From CAYWBU01 sp942491525 (GTDB lineage Bacteria > Desulfobacterota > Desulfomonilia > UBA1062): a stretch of DNA of 64,000 bases. Positions within the stretch are counted from its first letter, which is position 1; the number at the start of each line of letters is the position of its first letter. The notes under the pieces are model-generated. The model had not been told where the DNA came from and ran no database searches. It saw only the letters and a program-made list of their open reading frames with translations. The stretch spans positions 1 to 64,000 of the forward strand of contig CALOBW010000039.1 of assembly GCA_942491525.1 (NCBI GenBank). Reading direction: 5' to 3'. The position numbers and the translations under genes were made by a program. Of the stretch, positions 44,721 to 54,858 are shown piece by piece.

Positions 44721-44735
44721 GTGTCAGGCCTACAC
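44721..44735 (+). repeat. dispersed 15-bp repeat, copy 7
   Basis: Exact GTGTCAGGCCTACAC in the divergent gap between the chemoreceptor and the PAS-GGDEF gene. It is 6 bases upstream of a candidate -35 box. Confidence 0.9.
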
Positions 44736-44741
44736 TGTCAG

Positions 44742-44769
44742 TTGACGAGTCGATCGTCAGCTTTATTCT
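44742..44769 (+). promoter_or_regulatory. promoter of the PAS-GGDEF gene with overlapping inverted repeat
   Basis: TTGACG (44742-44747), a 16-base spacer, TATTCT (44764-44769). An inverted repeat, TGACGA-N5-TCGTCA (44743-44759), overlaps the -35 box and spacer and could be an operator for an unknown regulator. Confidence 0.55.
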
Positions 44770-44800
44770 TTAGAGATGTCGCCTAATTGGGGAGATGCAT

Positions 44801-45706
44801 TTGGACAATCTCAATCCTGATACTTTTGTTAACATTATCGAGAATCTCTATGACGGTCTCTATGTGGTTGACCGCAATCGGATCATAACCTACTGGAACC
44901 GCGCCGCTGAGCGCATTTCAGGTTTCAAGGCTGAAGAGGTGGTGGGCCACAGCTGTTCCGAAAACATTTTGACCCATATGGACGACCATGGCCGGCAGCT
45001 CTGCTTCGGCCAGTGTCCTCTGGCCAAGTGCATGAGTGATGTCAGGTCGCAGGAGGCCGAGGTCTACATGCACCACCGGGACGGGCATCGCATCCCGGTG
45101 CTGGTGCGCACCAGCGTGCTGACGGATGCGGCCGGGAATGTGGCCGGGGGGATAGAGCTCTTTACCGATATCAGCAACCAGAAGGCCAATGCCCTTAAGG
45201 TGGCTGAACTGGAGAAGTTGGCGCTGCTCGACGCATTGACCGAGCTGGCCAACCGGGTCTGCATGGAGCGTGAGCTCATGGCCCGCATTGAGGAGAAGCG
45301 GCGCCTGAATGTGCCCTTCGGGCTTTTCTTTATCGATCTTGATAATTTCAAGCAGTTCAACGATCAGTATGGTCATGATGTGGGCGACCGGGTGCTTAAA
45401 TTTGTGGCCAAAACCTTTGTGGCCAACTCCAGGCCCTTTGACATCTATGGCCGCTGGGGCGGCGAGGAGTTTCTGGGCATCGTGCGCAACATAACGCCTG
45501 AAAATTTGAAGATGCTGGGCGAACGGCTGGGGCAGCTGGTGCAGAACTCCTACATCGCCTATGACGGTCAGCGCCTCTGTGTGACCATCTCGATCGGCGC
45601 CACCATGGTTAATGATGATGATGACGTGGAATCGCTGGTCAAGAGGGCCGATCGGCTGCTCTATGAGAGCAAGCATGCCGGCCGCAACCGCTTGACCATG
45701 GGCTGA
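44801..45706 (+). CDS. PAS-GGDEF diguanylate cyclase, cytoplasmic
   Basis: About 302 residues without membrane segments. The PAS domain (about residues 10-130) holds the cysteine-rich stretch HSCSENILTHMDDHGRQLC followed by FGQCPLAKC, which may bind a metal, cluster or haem. The GGDEF domain (about 140-300) has GGEEF and the product-inhibition site RPFD five residues before it. A TTG at 44801 is preferred because GGGGAG lies 6 bases upstream; the ATG at 44795 directly abuts that site. It has its own promoter. Confidence 0.9.
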   Translation: MDNLNPDTFVNIIENLYDGLYVVDRNRIITYWNRAAERISGFKAEEVVGHSCSENILTHMDDHGRQLCFGQCPLAKCMSDVRSQEAEVYMHHRDGHRIPVLVRTSVLTDAAGNVAGGIELFTDISNQKANALKVAELEKLALLDALTELANRVCMERELMARIEEKRRLNVPFGLFFIDLDNFKQFNDQYGHDVGDRVLKFVAKTFVANSRPFDIYGRWGGEEFLGIVRNITPENLKMLGERLGQLVQNSYIAYDGQRLCVTISIGATMVNDDDDVESLVKRADRLLYESKHAGRNRLTMG

Positions 45707-45726
45707 GGCCTGTGTAGTCAGAGATT

Positions 45727-45999
45727 ATGATCAGAAAAGATATCAAGAAATTTCAGGAAATTCCCAATATCGGCCCGGCCATGCAGCGCGACTTTGAGAT
45801 TCTGGGTCTGGTTGAGCCCCAGGATCTGGCCGGCCTTGACCCCTATGAGATGTATGACGACCTCTGCCGCCTGACCGAGAAGCGCCACGATCCCTGCGTG
45901 CTGGATGTTTTCATCGCGGCGGTGCGCTACATGGAGGGCGCGCCGGCCCGCGACTGGTGGTACTATACCGCCGAGCGTAAAAAGAAGATGGGGAGCTGA
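45727..45999 (+). CDS. helix-hairpin-helix protein (Cdd1-like)
   Basis: A 90-residue protein built around FQEIPNIGPAMQRDFEILGL, a helix-hairpin-helix found in the Cdd1 'pathogenicity locus' family. RHDPCVLDVFIAAVRYMEG and WWYYTAERK complete the family pattern. It probably binds DNA or another nucleic acid non-specifically. Function unknown. The stop codon forms the loop of the following terminator. It lies 20 bases after the GGDEF gene and is probably co-transcribed. Confidence 0.8.
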   Translation: MIRKDIKKFQEIPNIGPAMQRDFEILGLVEPQDLAGLDPYEMYDDLCRLTEKRHDPCVLDVFIAAVRYMEGAPARDWWYYTAERKKKMGS

Positions 46000-46018
46000 G
46001 CTCCCCATTCTTATTTGA
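45988..46018. terminator. bidirectional terminator with a stop codon in its loop
   Basis: A perfect 9-bp stem ATGGGGAGC/GCTCCCCAT (45988-45996 with 46000-46008) has TGA, the stop codon of the HhH gene, as its loop. TTCTTATTT follows on the plus strand and TCTTCTTTTT on the minus strand, serving both converging genes. Confidence 0.85.
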
Positions 46019-47621
46019 TGCCCTTGAAGCAGTTGTCCAGATGTTCGGCTGCCGGCGGCTTACTCAGGAAGGTCACTAGGATGGTCGCAAAAGCGGCCAG
46101 CAAAAAGCCGGGCACGATCGGGTCGAGCACGGCCAGGTTGGCCCATTCGGTGCCGTTTACCAGGGAGTCCTTGCCGCTGAGGGCCTTGCAGAGCTTGAGC
46201 ACGCTGGACTCTTTGGCGTGAATGAAGAGGAGCCAGAAGAGGCTGGTCAGAAAGCCCACGCTGAAGCCGCTGATGGCGGCCGGCCGGGTGATGCGCCGGC
46301 TGTAGAGTCCGCCGATGTAGATCGGCAGGAAGGACGAGGCGCAGAGTCCGAAGAAGATGGCCGTGCCGCGGGCGATGATGGCGGTGGCGCCGTCATAGAT
46401 CTTGGGCAGGCCCCAGGCCAGAAAGAGGCTCAGCAGGATGGCCACCAGGATGCCCAGCTGGGTGATCAGGATCGACTTGCCGCGGCCGCCGATGGTCTTC
46501 TCATAGATGTCGCGGCCGATGGAGGTGCCCATGGCGTGGAACTGGGAGCTGAGCGTCGACATGGCGGCGCTCAGCAGGGTCACCATGAAGAGCGCCGTAA
46601 ACCATGACGGCATGGCCTCGCTGATGTAGAGCGGAATGATGTTGTCGACGCTCTTGGCGGCCTTGATGGCGATTGTCTGGTAGTCGGGATGCTGCATGAA
46701 GTAGACGTTGGAGAGCGCGCCCACGATGAAGGCCACGCCGGTCATCAGCAGGATGAAGATGCCGCCCACCAGCACGGCGCGGTGTAGCTCCTTGTCGCTC
46801 TTGACGGTCATGAAGCGCACGATCAGCTGGGGCTGGGCCAGCACGCCGAAACCGACGCCCATGATCAGGGTGGTCACCAGCACATACCAGAAGTTGGAGC
46901 CGAAGGTCGGGAAGGCTGTCCAGCCCGTGTGGCCTACTTTGCCCCAGGTGTCAATGGCGATGGCGCCCATGTCGGTCAGCTGCTGGTGGGCAGTGATGGG
47001 TCCGCCCAGCTTGGCATAGGTGGCGACCAGCAGGATGGACATGCCCACGAACATGATCGAGCCCTGGAAGGCGTCGGTGTACATGACGCCCTTGAGCCCG
47101 CCCATGATGACGTAGACGGTCACGATGGCGGTCAGGGTGAAGAGGGCCGTGTCGTAGGGGATGCCCAGCACCGGCATCATGAATTTGGCGCCGCCCATCA
47201 GCACCACGCTGGCGTAGAGCGGCATGGAGATGAAGATCAGTGCGCCGCCGGCTCCCTGTAGGAAGGGCGACTGGAAGCGGTTGCCCAGAAACTCCGGGAA
47301 GGTGTGGGCCTTGATGTTGAGGCCCATGCGGCGGGTGCGTTTGCCGAAAAAGACAAAGGCGATGAAGATGCCCACCAGAATGTTGAGCGCCGTCAGCCAG
47401 AGCAGGCCCATGCCGAAGATGGCGGCCACGCCGCCGAAGCCGACAATGGCCGAGGTGCTGATGAAGGTGGCCCCGTAGGAGATGGCCATGATGTAGGGGT
47501 GGGTGTCGCGGCCGGCCAGCAGGTAGTCAGAGGCGCTCTTGGTGCCCTTGTAGCCGAAATAGGCCAGCGATGCGATGATGAACAGATAGATGATGACGAT
47601 TGCGATCAGGGTAAAGTCCAT
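46011..47621 (-). CDS. sodium:solute symporter (SSS family)
   Basis: A 536-residue transporter with about 13 hydrophobic helices. Family features are YLLAGRDTHPYIMAISYGATFISTSAIVGFGG near the N terminus and GVGFGVLAQPQLIVRFMT in the middle. The nearest well-known relatives are proline, pantothenate and acetate-type Na+ symporters; the substrate is not clear. Its ATG overlaps the stop of a 59-residue membrane protein gene upstream (TGATG), an arrangement seen with 'symporter small accessory' proteins. The minus-strand transcript ends at the bidirectional hairpin. Confidence 0.9.
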   Translation of the reverse strand: MDFTLIAIVIIYLFIIASLAYFGYKGTKSASDYLLAGRDTHPYIMAISYGATFISTSAIVGFGGVAAIFGMGLLWLTALNILVGIFIAFVFFGKRTRRMGLNIKAHTFPEFLGNRFQSPFLQGAGGALIFISMPLYASVVLMGGAKFMMPVLGIPYDTALFTLTAIVTVYVIMGGLKGVMYTDAFQGSIMFVGMSILLVATYAKLGGPITAHQQLTDMGAIAIDTWGKVGHTGWTAFPTFGSNFWYVLVTTLIMGVGFGVLAQPQLIVRFMTVKSDKELHRAVLVGGIFILLMTGVAFIVGALSNVYFMQHPDYQTIAIKAAKSVDNIIPLYISEAMPSWFTALFMVTLLSAAMSTLSSQFHAMGTSIGRDIYEKTIGGRGKSILITQLGILVAILLSLFLAWGLPKIYDGATAIIARGTAIFFGLCASSFLPIYIGGLYSRRITRPAAISGFSVGFLTSLFWLLFIHAKESSVLKLCKALSGKDSLVNGTEWANLAVLDPIVPGFLLAAFATILVTFLSKPPAAEHLDNCFKGIK

Positions 47622-47800
47622 CAGAGAGTCTCCTCGATATCATGTTCTTCCTTGGCCCACTCGCTCTCTTCGGCCAGCTCCAGGGCGTCGGCCTCGCCCC
47701 TGTTCCAGTTCATTGCTCCGTAAACCACGCACAGAATGGTGCTGAGGAACATCAGGTAAAAGGCGGCTGCCACCCAGATGTCTCCTAATCCTAACAACAT
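47621..47800 (-). CDS. symporter small accessory protein, 59 residues
   Basis: A small gene whose ATG at 47800 is preceded by GAGGAGG 5 bases away. The product has one hydrophobic helix (about residues 8-29, IWVAAAFYLMFLSTILCVVYG), the junction NWN-R, and an acidic tail ending DIEETL. The stop overlaps the symporter start, so the two are translated together. Such partners are a known feature of some SSS-family transporters; assembly or stability is the presumed role. Confidence 0.8.
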   Translation of the reverse strand: MLLGLGDIWVAAAFYLMFLSTILCVVYGAMNWNRGEADALELAEESEWAKEEHDIEETL

Positions 47801-47818
47801 ATGATCCTCCTCGTTAAT

Positions 47819-47834
47819 CTGAATAGTTATTCAG
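47819..47834. promoter_or_regulatory. palindrome upstream of the symporter operon
   Basis: CTGAATA-GT-TATTCAG, a perfect 7-bp inverted repeat, lies 19 bases upstream of the small accessory gene's start on its coding strand. It is placed as an operator would be; no regulator is implied by the neighbours. Confidence 0.4.
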
Positions 47835-47927
47835 AATCCGAAGTTACTATATTCATGAACGGCTGGTCAATTTGTTTCTATGGGTAGAATGGTGGCGGCG
47901 CGGGACTATTAAAGCTTGCAATTTTAT

Positions 47928-47961
47928 GCCCTCCTTGGGTAAGCGCTATTCTAAGGAGGGC
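47928..47961 (+). promoter_or_regulatory. hairpin covering the ribosome site of the TrmO-like gene
   Basis: GCCCTCCTT (47928-47936) is a perfect complement of AAGGAGGGC (47953-47961), with a 16-base loop. The right arm is the gene's ribosome-binding site, so folding would block translation. Confidence 0.6.
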
Positions 47962-47965
47962 TATA

Positions 47966-48364
47966 ATGAAGATCAGCTATGAGTCGATCGGTGTAATGCA
48001 TTGTGAACTGAAGGAGCGCGAGGATGCGCCGCTCTTCTATAATGTCTCTGATATCAAGGGTGAGATTGAGGTGTTCGAGCAGTTTGCCGCCGGCCTGCAG
48101 GGCATTGAGCGCAACGACTACATTGCGGTCATTTTCCATTTTCACCGGGCCGGGGAGAGCGCCCTGGTGCTCAAGCACCATCGCAGCGGCAAAATGGAGG
48201 GCGTCTTCAATCTCTGCAGTCCCCGGCGTCCCAATTCAATTGGTCTTTCAATCCTGAAACTGGAAGAGGTGCGCGGCAATCGGCTGCTGGTGGATCACGT
48301 TGATATGCTGGACGGAACACCGATTCTGGACATCAAACCCTACAAGCCTTCGGACCGGACTTGA
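47966..48364 (+). CDS. TrmO/TsaA-like protein, short form
   Basis: A 132-residue protein with the TsaA-fold signatures CSPRRPNSIGLSILKLEEVRGN and the C-terminal DMLDGTPILDIKPYKP. Full TrmO (about 235 residues in E. coli) methylates t6A37 of tRNA using S-adenosylmethionine. This is the single-domain version common in other bacteria. AAGGAGGG is the ribosome site, 4 bases from the ATG, and lies within a hairpin. It is a stand-alone gene. Confidence 0.8.
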   Translation: MKISYESIGVMHCELKEREDAPLFYNVSDIKGEIEVFEQFAAGLQGIERNDYIAVIFHFHRAGESALVLKHHRSGKMEGVFNLCSPRRPNSIGLSILKLEEVRGNRLLVDHVDMLDGTPILDIKPYKPSDRT

Positions 48365-48370
48365 TTCTCT

Positions 48371-48392
48371 CTTAACCGATTCTTAACAAAAA
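48371..48392 (+). promoter_or_regulatory. 11-bp direct repeats resembling a Pho-type box
   Basis: CTTAAC at 48371 and again at 48382, an 11-bp period, ahead of the Na/Pi cotransporter gene. PhoB/PhoP boxes are 11-bp direct repeats with similar hexamers. The spacing to a possible -10 (CATAAT 48435-48440) is not ideal. Confidence 0.3.
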
Positions 48393-48466
48393 ACTCATTG
48401 AACTTTTGACAGGCGTATGTTTTTAGGGCAGCAACATAATAGAGCCTGACTACGGAGGTATAATCC

Positions 48467-50143
48467 TTGGATTGGAAAATAATCGCAGTTAATGTTTTTG
48501 GCGGCCTGGGCATGTTCCTGTTCGGCATGCGTATCATGTCGGACGGTCTGCAGAATCTGGCCGGACCCAAAATGCGCCACGTGCTGGAGAAGATGACCAG
48601 CAACAGGGTTATCGCCCTGATCGCCGGCGCCGCCATTACGGCCATCATCCAGTCATCCAGCGCCACCACAGTCATGACCGTCGGTCTGGTCAATGCCGGA
48701 CTGATGAATCTGGCGCAGTCCATCGGCATCATTCTGGGCGCCAATATCGGTACTACCATCACCGGTCAGCTGGTGGCCCTCAAACTGACCGACTGGGCCC
48801 TGCCGGCCATTGCCGTGGGCTCCTTCATGCGGCTCTTCGCCAAACAGGAGAAGGGCAAGTTCTGGGGCGACTTCCTGGTCGGTTTCGGTCTGCTCTTCTA
48901 CGGCATGGTGCTCATGAAGCACGGCGTCGGTCCGCTTAAGAGCGCTCCCTGGATCGAGACGGCCTTTATTCAGTTTTCGGCCAACCCCATCCTGGGGGTC
49001 GTGGCCGGAGCCCTGATTACCATGCTGCTGCAGAGTTCATCCGCCACCGTGGCCCTGACCATGACCATGGCATCCACCGGCGTGATCGACTTTCCGGCGG
49101 CCGCGGCCCTGGTGCTGGGTGAAAACATCGGTACCACCATCACGGCCCAGCTGGCGGCCATCGGCACCAATGTTTCGGCCAAGCGCGTGGCCATGTGCCA
49201 CATGCTCTTCAATGTCTTTGGCGTCTGCGTGATTCTGGCCATCTTCCAGCCCTTCTGTAATTTTATCCTCTGGTTCTCGGCCAACCAGGCTGAATTGCTG
49301 GAGAAGGTTTTCTTCCTACGCTTCCTGGTTGAGGACGGCGCCGCTTCGATTGAGGTGGCCAACTTCCACACCTTCTTCAACGTAACCAACGGTCTCTTCT
49401 TCCTGTTGCTGGTCAAGCCCCTGGCCACCGTGGCCACCTGGCTGGTGCCGGGAGAGGTCAAGCCGCGCAAGTTCCGCCTGGACTCCATGGAGAACAGCAT
49501 CTTCTCCTCGCCGCCTCTGGCCCTGGATGAGGCCCGCCTTGAGCTTAAGTTGATGGGCGATGAGGTCTGCGGCATGCTGGAAGTGGCCAAGGGCCCGCTC
49601 ATGGACAGCAAGTTCAAGGATGCCGAGAAGCTCTTCGAGGGCATGGATGAGACTGAATCCTATGTGGATGACCTGCAGAAGGAGATCAACAGCTTCCTGA
49701 CCGAACTTTCGCGCAAGTCAATCACCGAGAGCCAGGCCCATGAGATCTTCTCCATGATCTATATGACCAGCAATCTTGAGAAGATCGGTGACCATGCCGA
49801 GAAGCTGGCGCGTCTCTGTAAGCGCCGCAACACCTATAATCTTGATTTCTCCGAGCAGGGCCGGGCTGATATGCAGGTTATCTATGAGCATACGCTCAAG
49901 TATCTGAGGCTGATCGTCGGTGCCATCGAGGAGCCGGTCGATCATCTGATGGATAAGGTTATCCGCTATGAGTCCGAGCTTAATGAGATGCGCAAGAAGA
50001 TGCGCCGCAACCATATGGAGCGTCTGCAGGCCTCGGCCTGTAACGCCGACGCCGGCCTGGTCTATGTTGACATGATCAACTCCTTCGAGAAGATCGGCGA
50101 CCACGCTTTCAACATTGCCGAGTCGCTTTCCGGCAGAAAATAA
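48467..50143 (+). CDS. Na/Pi cotransporter family protein with PhoU-like domain
   Basis: A 558-residue protein. The N-terminal membrane half (about residues 1-330) holds the duplicated cotransporter signature (IIQSSSATT...GANIGTTITG; LLQSSSATV...GENIGTTITA). The cytoplasmic half (about 345-558) is PhoU-like, with ESYVDDLQKEINSFL and two EKIGDHA repeats. It imports or exports phosphate with sodium. The start is a TTG, 7-8 bases after CGGAGGT. A hairpin terminator follows. Confidence 0.92.
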   Translation: MDWKIIAVNVFGGLGMFLFGMRIMSDGLQNLAGPKMRHVLEKMTSNRVIALIAGAAITAIIQSSSATTVMTVGLVNAGLMNLAQSIGIILGANIGTTITGQLVALKLTDWALPAIAVGSFMRLFAKQEKGKFWGDFLVGFGLLFYGMVLMKHGVGPLKSAPWIETAFIQFSANPILGVVAGALITMLLQSSSATVALTMTMASTGVIDFPAAAALVLGENIGTTITAQLAAIGTNVSAKRVAMCHMLFNVFGVCVILAIFQPFCNFILWFSANQAELLEKVFFLRFLVEDGAASIEVANFHTFFNVTNGLFFLLLVKPLATVATWLVPGEVKPRKFRLDSMENSIFSSPPLALDEARLELKLMGDEVCGMLEVAKGPLMDSKFKDAEKLFEGMDETESYVDDLQKEINSFLTELSRKSITESQAHEIFSMIYMTSNLEKIGDHAEKLARLCKRRNTYNLDFSEQGRADMQVIYEHTLKYLRLIVGAIEEPVDHLMDKVIRYESELNEMRKKMRRNHMERLQASACNADAGLVYVDMINSFEKIGDHAFNIAESLSGRK

Positions 50144-50155
50144 ATTTTGAGTGAA

Positions 50156-50183
50156 CGGGGCGGTCAAGCCGCCCCGGCATTTT
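50156..50183 (+). terminator. hairpin after the Na/Pi cotransporter gene
   Basis: CGGGGCGG (50156-50163) pairs perfectly with CCGCCCCG (50169-50176) over a 5-base loop, followed by GCATTTTG. It is a likely terminator 13 bases after the stop codon. Confidence 0.7.
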
Positions 50184-50200
50184 GTGTTATGGAGGTCAGC

Positions 50201-51067
50201 ATGCAATATGACATGCCGCTTTACCGTCCGCCGTCCGAGGCGCGCTCGCTGATTCTGCAGGTCACCCTTGGCTGTTCCTGGAACCGCTGTCTTTTCTGCG
50301 GCATGTACAAGGGCAAAGAGTATCAGCTCAGAGCCTGGGAAGACCTCAAGGCCGATATCGATGAGGTCAGTCTGACGGCCAACCGCCGCATCTTCCTGGC
50401 CGACGGCGATGTGCTGGGTGTTGAGACCGGCTATCTGCTGCAGGTGTTGAGTTATCTGAGAGCGCGATTTCCGGATGTGAAACGCATCAGCTCCTACGCC
50501 GGTCCCACCAATCTGGCGCTCAAGAGTGAAGCGGAGCTCAGTCAGATCAAAGCTGCCGGGCTGGAGATGCTCTATATCGGGTTGGAGACGGGCAATGAGG
50601 CCCTGCTCAGGCGCATCAAGAAGGGCACCAGCCGCGAGCGCTTCATCGAGGGCTGCCAGAAGGCCAAGGCCGCCGGCATGCGCCTCTCGACCATCATCCT
50701 GCTGGGGCTGGGCGGGGTTGAAGGTTCCGCGGAGCATGCCAGGGATTCGGCCTCCATGGTGAGTGCCATCGATCCGGACTATCTGGCCTGCCTGACCCTG
50801 ATGCTGGGGCCCTACCGGGAAATCTATGAGCAGGAGCTGATGGGCGACGGCTTTAAACTGCCCGATAAGCGCCAGTCCCTGCTGGAGCTGCAGCGCTTTG
50901 TGGTCGGCCTGGAACTGACTGACTGCCGCTTCGGCACCGAACACGCCTCCAACTACCTGCCCATAGGCGGACAGCTGCCCCGGGATAAGGCCAAAGTGCT
51001 GCAGTTGATTGAGCGGGCCTTGAATGATTCCGGCTACCTGCGTCCAGAATGGGCCCGTGGACTCTGA
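50201..51067 (+). CDS. radical SAM protein with a CX4CX2C cluster motif
   Basis: A 288-residue radical SAM enzyme. The cluster motif is GCSWNRCLFCGMYKG near residue 24, with four rather than three residues between the first two cysteines. A subgroup of COG1032-like proteins shares this. YIGLETGNEALLRRIKKG and LLGLGG fit the AdoMet barrel. Substrate unknown. GGAGGT precedes the ATG at 50201; an upstream in-frame start at 50147 would run through the terminator and is unlikely. Transcribed alone. Confidence 0.85.
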   Translation: MQYDMPLYRPPSEARSLILQVTLGCSWNRCLFCGMYKGKEYQLRAWEDLKADIDEVSLTANRRIFLADGDVLGVETGYLLQVLSYLRARFPDVKRISSYAGPTNLALKSEAELSQIKAAGLEMLYIGLETGNEALLRRIKKGTSRERFIEGCQKAKAAGMRLSTIILLGLGGVEGSAEHARDSASMVSAIDPDYLACLTLMLGPYREIYEQELMGDGFKLPDKRQSLLELQRFVVGLELTDCRFGTEHASNYLPIGGQLPRDKAKVLQLIERALNDSGYLRPEWARGL

Positions 51068-51123
51068 TTGACTTATCCTTGCTGCATGCTATAAAGGGGC
51101 ATCGAAGCAGGAGGTAAGGTTTC

Positions 51124-52370
51124 TTGATTAAGTCAATAAAGGGAATGAATGATATCCTGCCGGCCGATGTGGCCCGCTGGCAGCAGGTTGAGGCGACGGC
51201 CCGCAGGGTATTTGCAGCATATGGATTCAACGAGCTCAGGACTCCGGTTCTCGAGCGCACCGAAGTCTTCAAACGCGGCATGGGTGATGATACCGATGTG
51301 GTCGAGAAGCAGATGTACACTTTTGAGGACAAGTCCGGCACCTCTCTGACCCTGCGTCCCGAGGCCACCGCCTCGGTGCTGCGGGCTGTGATCGAAAACG
51401 GCCTGCTGGGCCAGGACCCCATCCAGAAGCTCTACTCGATCGGCCCCATGTTCCGCTATGAGCGCCCCCAGAAGGGGCGCTACCGTCAGTTCCATCAGAT
51501 CAATGTGGAGCGTCTGGGCGAGGATGATCCGGTCACCGATGCCGAGACTCTGGCCATGGCCTACAACTTTGCCGCCGAGCTCGGACTTTCGGGCATTCAG
51601 ATGGAAATTAACTCCCTGGGTTGTGCCGAGTGCCGGCCCAGGTACAAGGAGGCCCTGCTGGAGCATCTGCGGCCGCACTATGAGACCCTTTGTGGTGACT
51701 GCCAGCGCCGCATGGAGAACAACCCCCTGCGCGTGCTCGACTGCAAGGTTGAGAGCTGCAAGGCGGCCTCCGAGGGCGCGCCGGCCATGCAGGACAACCT
51801 CTGTGAGGCCTGCGACGACCACTATGCAACCGTCATCGAGATGCTCGGTAGATTGAATGTGCCCTATCTGAAGAATCCGCAGCTGGTGCGCGGTCTGGAC
51901 TACTACACCCGCACCACCTTTGAGATGACCGCCACCGGCGGTCTGGGTTCCCAGAACGCCATTGCCGGCGGCGGCCGCTATGACAAGCTGGTGGGCATGC
52001 TGGATGGCCCCGAAACCCCGGGTATCGGCTTTGCCTTTGGCTTTGAGCGCCTTATTATGCTGCTTGATGAGCTTGAGCAGCGTGCGCAGGGCTGCTTCTT
52101 CGTCTGCCGCGGCGATCTGGCCGGCGAGGTGCTGCCGCTGATGAACGAGCTTAGAGGTGCCGGCATACGCTGCGAGGCCGTGCTCAAGAAGAGCTTCAAG
52201 GCGCAGATGAAGCGCGCCAACAAGAGCGGCTACCCCCTCTGCATCATCATGGGCGAGGATGAGGTTGCCGCGGGTGAGGTGACGGTTAAGGATATGGACA
52301 GTTCAGATCAGCAGCAGGTCAGAAGGGCCGAAGCTGTCAGCTACATTGTAAATAAGCTTGGGAGTAAATA

Positions 52371-52371
<1 letters not shown>
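51124..52371 (+). CDS. hisS: histidyl-tRNA synthetase
   Basis: A 415-residue class II HisRS. It begins SIKGMNDILP, with motif 2 YRQFHQINVERLG (about 120), the HisA signature LVRGLDYYTRTTFE (about 257), motif 3 GIGFAFGFERL (about 300) and a C-terminal anticodon domain. It charges tRNA-His. The start is TTG, with AGGAGGTAAGG about 7 bases before it. The stop shares a base with the aspS ATG, the common hisS-aspS pair. Confidence 0.96.
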
Positions 52372-54134
<1,763 letters not shown>

Positions 54135-54137
54135 ACT

Positions 54138-54809
54138 ATGAGACAGATCATCCTGGGACTACTGCTGCTTTTTCTGACCGGTTGCGCATCGACTCCACAA
54201 GATGTTGAGCTGACGGAAGAGCAGGTGGTGGCCCAGAGGAGCACCCGCGAAATTATGCAGGATGCCACGGTGACCCTGGATGAGCTGGTCTCGCTCAAAG
54301 GCTTTGAATACGCCTCGGAAGAGTCATATGCGGCTCTGGTGGCGTACCTTGATCTGCAGAATGCCTACATCGCGGCTGACCGCGAAGATATGCTGCAGAA
54401 GTCGGAGCGTTTCATGAAGCGCATTGAGGTGGCCACTAAAGCTACCGCCAAGGGCAAGCAGGAGCATCTCAGAAATCTGGAGGGTGTTATCACCCGCGGC
54501 ATCCGGGATATTGAGTCGCCGGGCCAGCCCAGCATTCTGGATAACTACCCCACGATCTACATTGTGAAGAAGGGCGACACCCTGCCCGCGATTGCAGCCC
54601 GCCATGAGATCTACAATGATTCCTTCATGTGGCCGCTGATCTACAAAGCCAACCGGGATCAGATCAAGGATCCCAGAAGCATCTATGCCGGTCAGGATCT
54701 CAAGATCGCTCGTGATATCACAGTTGAGGATATCATTGCCGCCCGCCGCGAGGCCGGTGCACCCGAGCCCGAGAAACTGCCCAAGGATGCCTATGGCCCC
54801 AAGAAATAA
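54138..54809 (+). CDS. LysM-domain lipoprotein
   Basis: A 223-residue protein with a lipoprotein signal (LLFLTGC, lipidation Cys at residue 16). A charged helical region of about 110 residues follows. Near residues 140-195 there is a LysM-type domain (YIVKKGDTLPAIAARHEIYNDSFMWPLIYKANRDQIKDPRSIYAGQDLKI), and the tail is rich in Pro and Lys. It probably anchors to peptidoglycan from the outer or inner membrane. It lies 3 bases after aspS and may share its transcript. Confidence 0.88.
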   Translation: MRQIILGLLLLFLTGCASTPQDVELTEEQVVAQRSTREIMQDATVTLDELVSLKGFEYASEESYAALVAYLDLQNAYIAADREDMLQKSERFMKRIEVATKATAKGKQEHLRNLEGVITRGIRDIESPGQPSILDNYPTIYIVKKGDTLPAIAARHEIYNDSFMWPLIYKANRDQIKDPRSIYAGQDLKIARDITVEDIIAARREAGAPEPEKLPKDAYGPKK

Positions 54810-54858
54810 GGGTCATAGATTCAGCAAGATTCAAGACTAATAATTTAGGTGGAGTATT

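Noticed and set aside
50147..50200. An upstream in-frame start for the radical SAM gene
   Set aside because: It would run through the terminator hairpin; GGAGGT directly precedes the ATG at 50201.
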